In this document: one piece after another, positions 54,168-64,000 of the stretch
How the letters are laid out: every line of letters starts with the position of its first letter
Numbering within the stretch: the stretch's first letter is position 1
Origin: Sipunculus nudus
Lineage: Eukaryota; Annelida; Sipuncula; Golfingiida; Sipunculidae
DNA: 64,000 nucleotides
NCBI GenBank assembly: GCA_026874595.1
Contig: CM049318.1
Span: 27,060,956-27,124,955, forward strand
Reading direction: 5' to 3'
Program-made: the position numbers and the translations under genes
The notes under the pieces: generated by a model
Told to the model about the DNA's origin: nothing
The model's database searches: none
Seen by the model: the letters and a program-made list of their open reading frames with translations, nothing else

Positions 54168-55034
54168 TTAACTTTTATGATTACATGAACATGGGTAACC
54201 ATTTGTTTTATGGCCCTCTGCAATGTGTTGTAGTCTGTGGCTGTAAGGTCTTCTGCGAAATGCATGCCCCCATCTGTATTTTTTTTTGGCTTGTTTCAGG
54301 TCTTCGTTTTTCACCGGTCTGCTGTGAAACCGTACTAGTATATGTCTAGGGTTTTCTCCTTTTCTACCGGTTCTGTGTGCATTTTCTATTTTACTGCGTA
54401 TTTCTCCTTCCCCTATGTCTCTCATAATTTTATTTGTTTTAATGATTCTAGCAGCAGTATTGAAACAGTTCTCCGCCGTTCCTATCTCTTTCATCCCAAT
54501 AATTCTAATATTCCATTCCGTGGAGAATCTATCCTGTTTATTTGCCTCCTCTGCAATAGGTTTTATATTTATGTCTAATTCCAGTTCTTTCAGTCTGTTT
54601 TGCTAGTTCTTTCAGTCCGTTTTACTCTTTCAAGGAGGTAATCTCGGCATGCAATTCTGCGGTTTGTTTTGTCAGCATGTTTTCACGCTTCTGGAGCACG
54701 TCCACACGTTGCTCAAGGGCAATAAATCTCTTTTATATAATTTTGACATTTTCTTTAATATTTTTCTGGTCTGTTGTTAATGCAATTAACTGTTTGGTAA
54801 TATCAGTATGTTAGGCACTTATCTGTTCAATAATTCTTGCATTGTAGTCCTTCATAAGGTCCGCTAAGGTTTCTGCAACTGATCCTTTGTTATTGGGGTA
54901 AGCTTCACGTTGCATGCACTGGCCCCCGTAACCTCCACCTCTGACTGTTCGTTTGATACGTCTTTTTGCAGAAATTTATCCATATCTCCGCTTTTGCTGC
55001 CCGTCTTTTGTTTGCCTTTGCCTCGAGGAGGCAT
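54168..55034 (-). pseudogene. LINE ORF1 remnant
   Basis: Begins MPPRGKGKQKTGSKSGDMDK; a stop follows about 60 codons later. The C-terminal part, 54,168-54,494, is open and reads ENAHRTGRKGENPRHILVRF, the signature of the L1 ORF1 RNA-binding domain. The middle is broken by several stops. Confidence 0.75.
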
Positions 55035-55149
55035 ATCTTCTTACTTTAATTAATATTTGGGCGACGTGCTGTCTGAAAATTTAGGTTTTGCGGGACCCTG
55101 GAAAAAACGTGTTCTCACCCCTTGATCATATGACCGGGAGTCCAAAATA

Positions 55150-55870
55150 TTGACAGACATGAAGTATATTTTTGGTGAGCATAAATTACGATTCACGAAA
55201 GTCTGGAAAAATATGTAAAGGGTACTTACGTGAACTAGAGGGTGCTGGCGGCCACTGGCTGAAGTTCTCTACTATAAAACAAGATAATATAATTGTTATT
55301 GAAAATTTTACAATTAAATGATAAGCTGAATGCTTTTAGACACAAGCTAATACAAAATAGAGTAGGTTGAGGAGATGCATGTTCTAGATGTGCAAAAAAG
55401 GCAAATGTTTTAACTGTGATACAAATCAAATCTTTTGATATAAAACATCCATATTAACTACAAATTATATGAAAATTATATTTTAGGATTATACAAGATA
55501 AACATATTTTTAAAATATTATTACAGTATCAAGGATTAACTTGCATTTGAAGGAAAATACGATTTTTTTTTCACGAAACAAGACTACCAGAGGCCACACG
55601 CTTTTCCGGAAAAACTCTGAACCAGATTGACAGAGTAGAACATGTCATAAAAAGACAAGGAGGGAAAGAATGAGCCATAGTTTGTAAAGATTGGAAAACA
55701 TTTGATAAAGTTGCGATGGAAATAATAATTTGACGTGTTTTCATGACCTTGACCTCGAACTTTGACCTATTTAAAATTACACCTACAGCTTCAAACAATC
55801 TTTCCGATAAAGGAAAGTTAAAAAGTGACTCCTGGTAAACTTTGGTAAAAATAGGTAAGTCTACACTACG
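55150..55870. repeat. Duplicated exon-intron segment, copy 2
   Basis: Counterpart of 50,410-51,195. It keeps the exon, splice sites and about 700 bp of flanking intron with many point differences. Confidence 0.8.
55230..55271 (-). CDS. 42-nt microexon, ENFSQWPPAPSSS
   Basis: Acceptor TTGTTTTATAG, donor CAC|GTAAGTACCC. Open only with two leading bases: ENFSQWPPAPSSS. The preceding exon's G makes GTA (Val) at the junction. Confidence 0.7.
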
Positions 55871-56081
55871 TAAAAAAACAGCAACATCCAGCCATTTCGA
55901 TGCTGAATATGTACAAACTGTTGACTCTTTTAAGCTATTTCATATTGCCATCTAAATTTCACTCGCTAGTAAAGGTAATTCCAGGTATTAAATAGAACGT
56001 GTTTTTGTAACTAATCTTGAAATGTTGTGATTCTTAAAGAACAAAACTAGAAACAAAAACAACTTTATAAGAGATGCTTAC

Positions 56082-56111
56082 CACCGAAAGGCGAAACACC
56101 ATGAATTGGAG
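56082..56111 (-). CDS. 30-nt microexon, PIHGVSPFG
   Basis: Acceptor TCTGCCATTTCAG and donor GTG|GTAAGCATC. In the running phase it reads PIHGVSPFG, joined by GCT (Ala) to the preceding exon. All three phases are open, so the phase is set by the neighbours. Confidence 0.6.
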
Positions 56112-56172
56112 CTGAAATGGCAGATAATACTTCTGTGACCGAGGCGTGGGAGATTTCGTTTATTCTACTTCC

Positions 56173-56175
<3 letters not shown>

Positions 56176-56234
<59 letters not shown>
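56176..56234. repeat. (TA)n microsatellite
   Basis: A TA run of about 29 repeats, just upstream (minus-strand sense) of the 30-nt exon's acceptor. Confidence 0.9.
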
Positions 56235-56237
<3 letters not shown>

Positions 56238-56720
56238 TCAGAAGACTTGTCATACCGTTATAACTTATATTTAATTATCCAGAATAAAAGTAAAGTAAAT
56301 CTGGAAAGACTTCACGGACTAAAAAAACTTCATCAAATTGTTGATACCAGTCCTTTTATGTGGGTCCTGATATTTGCATATTTATAGTTCATAGGCCTTT
56401 TAAGGGGTTGGTGATCCACTCTTTTAAATGATTGAATAAATTACGCTTAATTCGATGTAAATTGTCATGAAGAACCAAGTCTTATCGACATATCAAGAAA
56501 ACCCCCTTTCTTGAGCTGGGTGGTTGAAATAGGTTAAGTGGCATTATGTACCATCTAATTGTCCATTTTAACAGTTGTTATGTCCGAGGCATAACTTTTT
56601 ATAAACTGTAATTAACTCAGATCTAGATTTATGAAAATTCTGAATTGATTTGTTGATAACTGTTAATTTAACGCATTCACAGGGCAATAAACAACCAAGA
56701 TCCTTTAAAAAAATACTTAC

Positions 56721-56750
56721 CCACAAATGCTGAGGGTGCCATCAGAGAAC
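56721..56750 (-). CDS. 30-nt microexon, SLMAPSAFV
   Basis: Acceptor ATATTTTTCAG, donor TGG|GTAAGTATTT. In the running phase it reads SLMAPSAFV; phase 0 has a stop. GGT (Gly) forms at the junction with the exon at 62,556. Confidence 0.65.
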
Positions 56751-58204
56751 CTGAAAAATATGTTATAGAAAATCAAGAGAATGAATCCTGTGTTAACTAC
56801 TTCAGTATAAATAAATGCAGCTTTTCGATAATATATTTATTGAGTTAAAACAACAACCATTATTGAGTTAAAACAACAACCAAACTGCTGTCTCTAAATA
56901 TTTATCAATTGTCAAAGTAGAAACCATGAAGAGTTGTATATTTAAAGATAAATTGTATTACACAGTGGCCGAATATATTTATCTAGCTTGATAAGCTTTG
57001 TTTTCATATGTTAGAAATATTTGCCTTAAATTAAGGTTGCAGTGGCTGAATCAGACGCAGTTTAAAGGACAGGTTTTTTGGAGACGTTACGAAATATAAG
57101 CTGCTACAATTGAAATATATTTGCGTGAATAATGAAATATGTTGGGTTTAATTTTCCTCAAAGACAAAACGCTTAGCTTAATAAGTGAGACATTTAGCAA
57201 CAATGGCGGCCTGAGGAGGGGTTATTTGGTGCTAATTAAATTCCTCCCAGTAAGGACATTGTCAAGTGCCGGTGGTACGGTATGAAGATTCTGTTATGGA
57301 AGCCGTGCGTCATCGCCAGTGATGTTTCCGGGGAGTGGCGGGGGATAGATGAGGTGGTGTATGGGATGTCTACGAAAATAGACAAATAGAATAAAAAGTA
57401 AAAGCTAAGATATATATAATGATAACTATTATATATATATATATAAGTTAGGGATGTCCGTATGCTTCTTACAAGGATATTCGTCGTTCAGAACGTCCGT
57501 CGCATATATTTTGTTTTTCTGATCCTTATGAGTCTTTTTGGTGAGGATTTCCTCTGTGTAATGTTAATAAGGTTCTGAGTTGTCAGAGTTAAGCTAAGGC
57601 GCAGTCACACCATACTTGTTCTCAAAACATCCTACCCTGTCATGAAAAAAACCCTCTAAAACATCTGTGGTCGAAGTAGAACATGCAACTTTGGCAAAAT
57701 AATGTCTATATTACGATCCTAGTTCGCTCATAAACAGTCCTCAGTACGTCCATCTGGTATTTATCCCGTCCGTGGTCCGTTCGTATTAAATTCAAATTTC
57801 GTAAAATTGCCCGTTCATCTCATGCGGGCACCGTTTCCAAGCAGTCCAAGACCGTCTGTAGTTAGTTTAAATCAGTTCATAACTAGTTCTACTTCGTTCC
57901 CAATACGATCAAACCCGTGCTAACTAGTTGGTTACTCGACCAACTCGTTCACAGACAGTAAACACCGTTCTGACTGCGTCCTCATCTCGTCCCTTGTGCG
58001 TGCGAAACATAATTGCAATCGTGTCCGGGCAAGACGGCTTTGTAAACCCTGCGCGTTCTTGCAGGCCTTATTTCCATTCTCCGCTTCAAGCTGTACAGAT
58101 CAAGTCCACGACAGTTGTGACAGTCATCGTAACCATCGTTGTCATCGAATGATTGTGACCGTTGGGTAAATTGTGATTGATACTGCACGAGAGATATATT
58201 TTTA

Positions 58205-58302
58205 AGTAATGCTAAAAAAATTTTGACTTGTGTTCTTTGATTGTTCACAAGGAAGTAATGCTAAAAAAATTTTGACTTGTGTTCTTTGATTGTTCACAAG
58301 GT
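58205..58302. repeat. 49-bp tandem duplication inside the transposon
   Basis: AATGCTAAAAAAATTTTGAC and the following 29 bases occur at 58,208 and 58,257. Confidence 0.8.
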
Positions 58303-58924
58303 GATGATTGTTATGATGACATGCTTCATGATTGTTTGAAAATTTTTTTCATACCTATGATGCTATTTTGTAAATAGGTTTCCACTGAAATATTATATAC
58401 TGCAATACAGGGTAAAATTAATAATGTATACTTTCCTATGTTGATGTTAAATGAAAGTTTGAACATTATGTGCAATGATTGTACATATTTTATGATGTCT
58501 CGTAGAGTTCTGAATGACTTTAGTTATGACTTAGTTTCAAAGTGGCTTTATGATGTAATATATAATAGACATGTAATACAATAAATATATAAAACACTTT
58601 TATGAAATTCATTGGCACATATTCTTTTCAAAAACAAGGTTACAAACAATCGCAAAATATATTCATGGTCATGGCCTAAATAAATAACTTCCAATTACCT
58701 GCCTGCTCCCCTTATATTAATGTCGACAAAACAGAATGTGTCCCTGTCTGGAACATGACAGTTATCTTATTTAATAAATGTGAAATAAACTTTTTTGTCC
58801 CTCTGTATAAAATAACAAAATAAAATTTTTTATGGCGAATTTACTTTATTAAATGTGAATCATCATGCAATCCCATGCTTATTTTAAGAAATGTGACTGA
58901 AACACAAAACTGAAACCTGTGTTC

Positions 58925-59140
58925 CATAAACATAAGCATGTGCATGTTAAAACCATATGAACAGTAAGCAGTTTTCTTTAATAAACATTATCGTTTTACT
59001 GCAACTCATGTTCATGTTGAAACAGAATAAACATGTATTCCATAAACATAAGCATGTGCATGTTAAAACCATATTAACAGTAAGCAGTTTTCTTTAATAA
59101 ACATCGTTTTACTGCAACTCATGTTCATGTTGAAACAGGT
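58925..59140. repeat. 114-bp tandem duplication inside the transposon
   Basis: ATAAACATAAGCATGTGCAT occurs at 58,927 and 59,041, and the copies run on to CATGTTGAAACAG. Confidence 0.8.
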
Positions 59141-59509
59141 TTATTAGACAAACATCAAGATTACAGCAAAACCGCATTAATTTTCATGTACATGTTGAAA
59201 TGGTGTTAATTGAATAAACATACGAAAACTAAAAAGTCATTAGCCAAAATTAAACATCAAACAGTGTCCTTCAGTCATCCTCTAATGCCATGGCACTCCT
59301 ACATCAATCATCCTGTCCTGCCATGGCACACGTCCTGCTGGCTGTTGAAATAATCTGTTAAATAGTCCCTATATATCTTGGTCAAAACTGTGTCTCTGTT
59401 TCCTCCCTGTGAGACGTCGAAGTCTAGCAGGTAAGCATCTTGTCTCCGGGTACCAGGGATATGGTTATGAGTACAATTTTAAGCATCTAGTTAAAATGTT
59501 CTGAATGGC

Positions 59510-60420
59510 TGGGTTTCAGAGACGGATGAAGTTTTGAAGGCACACACAATCTTCAACGACGGTCTGTACAGTCCCTGGGGTTTGTAATATTTGTGGACAA
59601 GATGGCTCGTCATCTATGGAATATAATGCCAAAGGCATTTTCGACCACACGTCTGGCCTTAGAGACACTATATGGTTGGAAATCATTGTTTCTCTTGTCA
59701 GGTGACGGCTTGAGTATCGCATCATGAGGTATGGGCTAAGGCCTTAAATTAAAAGCGTCATCTCCCAGCAAAAAAATAGGGAAAGTTCTAGACTACCTTT
59801 TAGCCGGGTTGAAGGTGGAGGGAGTCCAATGGAGCCATCATCAAAGCATGCTTTCAGTTCTGACTGGCTGTAGATCTGGGCTTCAGACTGGCTTATAAAC
59901 CATCAACATCTATCCGCATGAATTTGTAATCCTCATCTAACAGGGCCATGAGAACTGAATGGAACCCTCTGTAGTTGTGGTACATGTTTCCAGTCTCGGA
60001 AGGCTTTCTGATGGTAACATGTTTCCCATCCAGGGCACGAGAAACATTTTAGCACATCATGAACTCCTCAGCAAAATCTTCCAAAGTGTCTCTGTCAACA
60101 GGGTAGGTGATAACTTCATTTCTTAGCTCCTTCACCAAGGTATCACAGACCTCTTTCACCAACAAAAGACAGTGTTTTTGATACCCGGAAGTCATATTTC
60201 AGGGTGGAATAGGAATTTCCTGTTCCCAGATGACACAGTGTGATGGAAAGCATCATCTCTGGTTACCGAGTCGTTCTGTAGTATGTGTCTTCTTTTTCTA
60301 TGAAGTGGGAGATGCTTTTAAAAAAGTTCGTCAAACATGGATGGGGCGACTCTCAAGAAGTTTTAGAGGGTCTCTTGGTCATCCAAGCGGAGCTCCTACA
60401 TTAGCTGCTTCCTCCTGTTA
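59510..60420 (-). pseudogene. Harbinger transposase remnant (DDE_Tnp_4 type)
   Basis: Minus-strand fragments in several frames: LLVKEVCDTLVKEL and VDRDTLEDFAEEF, then VSRALDGKHVTIRKPSETG, YHNYRGFHSVLMALLDEDYK, PYLMMRYSSRHLTRE and YSIDDEPSCP. The LDGKH and YNYRGFHS-like motifs are typical of Harbinger transposases. Stops (for example after NVDGL and EEFMMC) and frame shifts make it a pseudogene. Confidence 0.75.
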
Positions 60421-60469
60421 GGTTTCACCCAGTTCCTTAACAAACAGGAGCTTGGTCTTCTCCTTTTTA

Positions 60470-61290
60470 GCCCTCAGCCCTTAGGCTGATGGGCTATTGT
60501 CGTCACCCAATCTGTCCGTCCGTCCGTCCGATATCTTTAACCTTGTGAGCAGGATATCTCTAAAAGGATTCACATTAGGAATTTTATTTCTTCGGTGAAG
60601 ATATATATTGATAAAATATCGGTCAAGTTCGAAGTTTGGTGACCTTGACCTATTTTTTCACGTTTTAGAGCTGATTATAGAAAAACACTCAGAAGCTTAT
60701 TTCTCAGGAAGCATTAAGTGGATTTTCACAAAACTTACTATGGTCATTGTTACTGACGGTTTGTACCTGCTGCATAAATTTAGTGGCACCACCTACAATT
60801 TTTAATTTTAATGAATTTTTATCGGATTTTTCTACTTTTGCCATGTGAGCGGGATATCTCTAAAAGGATTCACCGTAGGAATTTTATTTTTTTTAGGTGA
60901 AGATGTATATTGACGAAATCTCGATCGAATTCGAAAAAGGGTGACCTTTACCTATTTTTCCACATTTTAGAGCTGATTATAGAAAAACACATCTTATTTC
61001 TCATGAAACATTTGGTGGATTTTCACAAAACTTTCTATGTTCATTGAGACTGATAGTCTGTATTTGCTGCACAAGTTTGGTGACACCACCTACAATTTCT
61101 GATTTATAATGATTTTTTATCGGATTTTTTAACTTTGGCCTTGTGGGCAGGATATCTTCTAAAAGCATTTGGTGGAATGTATTGAAACATGGTACATACC
61201 TCTCCAGTTTAGATTTATAACTGAGACATGTACAGATATACATCCATGAGAGAACAAACATTTTGTACTTGTTACTGTTACGACCTATAA
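60470..61290 (+). repeat. Dispersed repeat nested in the transposon
   Basis: CAGCCCTTAGGCTGATGGG, then GTCCGTCCGTCCG, followed by three units with GATATCTCTAAAAGGATTCAC-like starts near 60,548, 60,850 and 61,147 (period about 300 bp). Each has a GTGACCTT and a GGCACCACCTACAATTT block. It interrupts the upstream part of the Harbinger element. Confidence 0.65.
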
Positions 61291-61469
61291 ACACTTTTCT
61301 GTTGGCTGGGGGCTTTTGTCAGCTTCTGCTGATATTCTAGTTCTTTCTAGCTCTACCATCTAATTGTCCTCTTGCTCTTCTTCCAACAAAAATTGCCTGA
61401 AACCAATATTCAACATGTTAAGGGCTGCAAAGTTATCTATGGTACTCGGCAAAATTCTTGAAATCTTGG

Positions 61470-61595
61470 TCAGTAATAGATGACGATGAACCAGCTTGTT
61501 AGGAAACGGCCCGTATTTATACCCTAGCTTGTGCCCAGATGACGAATCAGCTAGTTAGGAAACGGTCCGTATTTATACCCTAGCTTGTCCCAACT
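61470..61595. repeat. Tandem duplication, about 62 bp
   Basis: GATGACGATGAACCAGCTTG and GATGACGAATCAGCTAGTTA begin two copies that both continue with AGGAAACGG(C/T)CCGTATTTAT and CCCTAGCTTGT. Confidence 0.75.
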
Positions 61596-62555
61596 CAATG
61601 CAGACATGGTGGACTTAGTAAGAACTGCGTGAGAACGACAGAAACGTACTAAAAACGAGTAAACTTTAAGAACCTTTTAGGAACGTGTTGCCAACTTGTA
61701 ATTTTGTATGGAACGTATTTGAATGGAATGAAGACGCACTAAGGACGTATTGCTGTCGAATTGGGTCTGTCTGCGAACGGGATGATGAGTTACAGACGGA
61801 CCCGTCGATATGCACACATACTTCCAATTGATACCCGACCACGCCACGTCGTAACACGTTCCTGGTATGATCAAAGTACCGCAATGCCCTTTGTAGTACC
61901 TCCTTCCCATTACAGGTACGTTGTCACTTCGTGTAAATGAAGTACTGGATGGTCGCAGGAAACGTTTGAGCAGGTACGACGGTCTATGAAGGCCCGTCCA
62001 TGAAGTTCGTAAACAGACCACAAAACATGTCTTCTACGTCCACTCCGTTTGAGCCTATTCGGCAACATTTTCAAGAACGTAGTGAGAACGAGTTCGGTGT
62101 GATGGGGCTTTAACGCATGCCACATACTTGCCGCAACCACCGTCATGTGGAAGTTAAATAAATTCGATATAGGAATCATCAGAAAATGCATTTCCATTAT
62201 TTGAAATTTTTCAAGGCATCCGGATTGATTTTCAAATATTATATATACTTTTATCTTGAATCCCACTTTTGCATCCCCGCGCTATTTAGTATTTACTTTT
62301 GACAATACAATTTTTTTAAATAAATCTCTTTTTGAGTAATCTGGGTTTTGAACCATGGTTTAGTTTACCTTATGAGTAAAAATGCTGCTATTCGCATTTG
62401 AAATCCATTCTACCATAAGTGGAAAAAGAAAGGAATTTTGCTGAGTGAACACGAGACGCGCTGAGATACAGCAGTGGTACAACCTTAATGAATGAATAAT
62501 ACACGTCAATTTGAAGAATCCCATTTACATATGTTTGCATTTATGCATTACTCAC

Positions 62556-62597
62556 CAGCAAAACATCTCCTCTTCTTCTTCGTCGAAGATGGAGTAC
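62556..62597 (-). CDS. 42-nt microexon, TPSSTKKKRRCFA
   Basis: Acceptor ATGTTTTGTAG, donor CTG|GTGAGTAATG. In the running phase it reads TPSSTKKKRRCFA, with a basic KKKRR cluster that could act as a nuclear-localisation or processing site. The A from the previous exon plus GT makes AGT (Ser). All phases are open in this exon, so the phase is set by neighbours. Confidence 0.65.
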
Positions 62598-62837
62598 CTA
62601 CAAAACATATAATGCGTTATTTGTTAACGTTGTTTACATTTCATCTTCGAACATAATAAAAAAAAATACATGTTTGATGTATAATGCGTAATAATATGTC
62701 TAGTTCATCAGTCATACGCATTTCACTCATCCAACATCTGTGAAAGTATAAAATAAGAGAAGGTTTAAACGGCTCTCCTTCTAATGTTTTTCTTAAGTAC
62801 GTGCTGATAATGAAAATTGTTGTTATCATTTCAATGT

Positions 62838-62838
62838 A

Positions 62839-62890
<52 letters not shown>
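62838..62890. repeat. (TA)n microsatellite
   Basis: A TA run of about 26 repeats, ending eight bases from the donor of the 31-nt exon. Confidence 0.9.
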
Positions 62891-62892
<2 letters not shown>

Positions 62893-62898
62893 ACTTAC

Positions 62899-62929
62899 TG
62901 CTTGGCGCTTTGGACTTCTTTTTGTCAAT
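62899..62929 (-). CDS. 31-nt microexon, IDKKKSKAPS
   Basis: Acceptor TTTTTATCTATTGCAG, donor GCA|GTAAGTGGAT. From phase 0 it reads IDKKKSKAPS and leaves one base, which sets the phase used by all the exons that follow. This is the most upstream exon seen in the window; the 5' end of the gene lies beyond 64,000. The start (ATTGA) resembles the IDGLKEK exon of the neighbouring cluster. Confidence 0.6.
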
Positions 62930-63169
62930 CTGCAATAGATAAAAATCAACTGTAGAAGTTACAGTTTCTGTCCTAATAATGCAGGAAATTTAAATATGGA
63001 TGCCGCTGTTGTTTATTTTCTTATTCGCTTTAAAGATACAACAACAACATTTGAAGCAGTAGCAACTAAAATATAAGCACATGACAAAATTACAAACACA
63101 TGTCATGAAACATGAAATACCGCCGTAATCCAAATGTAGAATATTTTATGACATACAGGTTTCCGTATA

Positions 63170-64000
63170 AAGCGTTGAAAATGAAGAGAAAGTTTTGTGT
63201 TTGGCTTAGCTGACTGACAGTAGTCTTATATATCGCCGTCCAATGTCTCCGTAAATAGGATACAGATTTGTATCAAGAAACCTCAAAATATATATCCTTT
63301 GAAGTGCTGTTAAAATCTCTTGAAACCTGAAATTTAAAGTCTCGAGCCATAACTTTACATGAAGACTGGTTGAGTATAAATTCGCAGGAGACATTATATG
63401 AACTCACAGTGATCTTACTTCCTTAAGTTACAGGCCGAAAAGGTTTGCACCTGATGTTCAGGTCAAATATTTAAAACGTAAAAGAAGGTCAGAGTGACCT
63501 ATATTCTGCAAGCAACTGGCCGACAATTTGATTAGGAATAAATAGAAATTCAGGCATGGCACCAAACTAACCTTTTACTCCGAAAAGTAGTTTCGGTAGT
63601 TGACGTCTTGTTCGAGGAATGCATGGTGCTTAACCCTATACCTCTTTCTCTGACACGGTAAAATTAGGTCGTTGCCAGGGCGACCCCTGACGCTAGCTAC
63701 CCCCTAGGACACTCCGACATATTCACTTTCCACGGGGAGAGCCCAAAAGAAACCCCCAGGGGAAGGGAAAAGGTAAGTTTCATTACGTGGATTTACATTG
63801 TTCCAGGAATGCATGGTGCTTAAGTACAGACTTAACAAAATCGGAGCGGGACTACTGCGTGGAAGAACCGGTAGCAGAGCCCTGGACAACGCGACCGGCG
63901 GCAACAACACCCCCGAAGAAGACAGGGACGGAAGATCGCGGAGATAAAAAGGAGCGAAGGTGTTGGAGGACTTCCACACCCCGCGGTCCAGAAGTTCGGA
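63170..64000. other. Stretch without an assignable gene
   Basis: An R1-like remnant lies at about 63,205-63,520. The segment GGAATGCATGGTGCTTAA is repeated at 63,614 and 63,806. A GC-rich plus-strand frame at about 63,817-63,946 reads YRLNKIGAGLLRGRTGSRAL and ends in TAA; it may be the tail of a mobile element, but I cannot name it. Confidence 0.3.

Larger units (their letters stand above)
51215..55070 (-). mobile_element. Degenerate L1/Tx1-like LINE in an intron
   Basis: Minus-strand order: ORF1 from an ATG at 55,034, then an endonuclease/reverse-transcriptase ORF2 from an ATG at 54,081 to about 51,215. Many stops and frame shifts make it inactive. It separates the two duplicated exon segments at 50.4 and 55.2 kb, and so lies in the intron between them. 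Confidence 0.85.
57595..62113 (-). mobile_element. PIF/Harbinger DNA transposon, degenerate, about 4.5 kb
   Basis: The ends are imperfect inverted repeats: GGCGCAGTCACACC at 57,598 and, on the other strand from 62,110, AAGCCCCATCACACC, each followed by ACTTGTTCTCA / ACTCGTTCTCA-like sequence. TAA flanks both ends, as expected of this superfamily. A broken DDE transposase lies inside on the minus strand. The sub-terminal regions are full of short GTTCGT/GTCCGT motifs. The element sits in an intron of the microexon gene. Confidence 0.75.

Overview
This is eukaryotic, intron-rich, AT-rich DNA. It has no operons, and almost none of it lies in long open frames. The dispersed repeat families (modules rich in GTCCGTCCGT, TTTTTGAGACCTT or GGCCGCCATATTGG, plus many TA microsatellites) look like those of mollusc genomes, and a bivalve is my best guess. 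That assignment is inference. The only long intact ORF is the gag-pol of a very young LTR retrotransposon.

The most interesting content is on the minus strand: genes built almost entirely from microexons of 21-69 nt. They have canonical splice sites and a consistent reading phase, and they are amplified by tandem exon and gene duplication. (1) At 49.3-62.9 kb, seven small exons (31, 42, 30, 30, 42, 51 and a 44-nt terminal exon) join without a break in one frame. They give a lysine/arginine-rich then serine/proline-rich C-terminus whose stop codon overlaps an AATAAA. (2) At 8-46 kb, a further cluster is made of phase-0 microexons of 42, 41 (or 21), 69, 60 and 45 nt. The 60-nt exon, consensus FTGYKTRISRWIQNVPKDIP, is tandemly amplified about every 335 bp: twelve copies at 19.4-23.2 kb, six intact copies at 39.1-41.8 kb and one diverged copy at 28.7 kb. 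One exon variant differs from the consensus at 9 nucleotides in 8 codons without changing an amino acid, so the minus strand is the coding strand and has been under purifying selection. Five module copies carry a TATA-like box and a splice donor at almost fixed spacing, and may be alternative first exons. I do not recognise the protein family.

Layout. 1-8 kb: dispersed and tandem repeats, no gene seen. 7.9-19.3 kb and 33.2-39.0 kb: two copies of a large segmental duplication, each with a 146-bp satellite, a 45-nt exon, a terminal-exon candidate and a 692-bp solo LTR. The first copy was later hit by the 5,335-bp LTR retrotransposon at 10,136-15,470. 19.3-23.3 kb and 38.8-41.8 kb: the 60-nt exon arrays. 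23.3-26.0 kb and 43.5-46.2 kb: a second duplicated block with 42- and 41-nt exons, with extra partial copies at 29.4-32.4 kb. 46.2-49.3 kb: sparse, with a tRNA-like SINE. 49.3-64 kb: the 3' half of the Ser/Pro-rich microexon gene, whose introns carry a degenerate L1/Tx1-like LINE (51.2-55.1 kb) and a broken PIF/Harbinger transposon (57.6-62.1 kb). The 5' end of that gene lies beyond the window.
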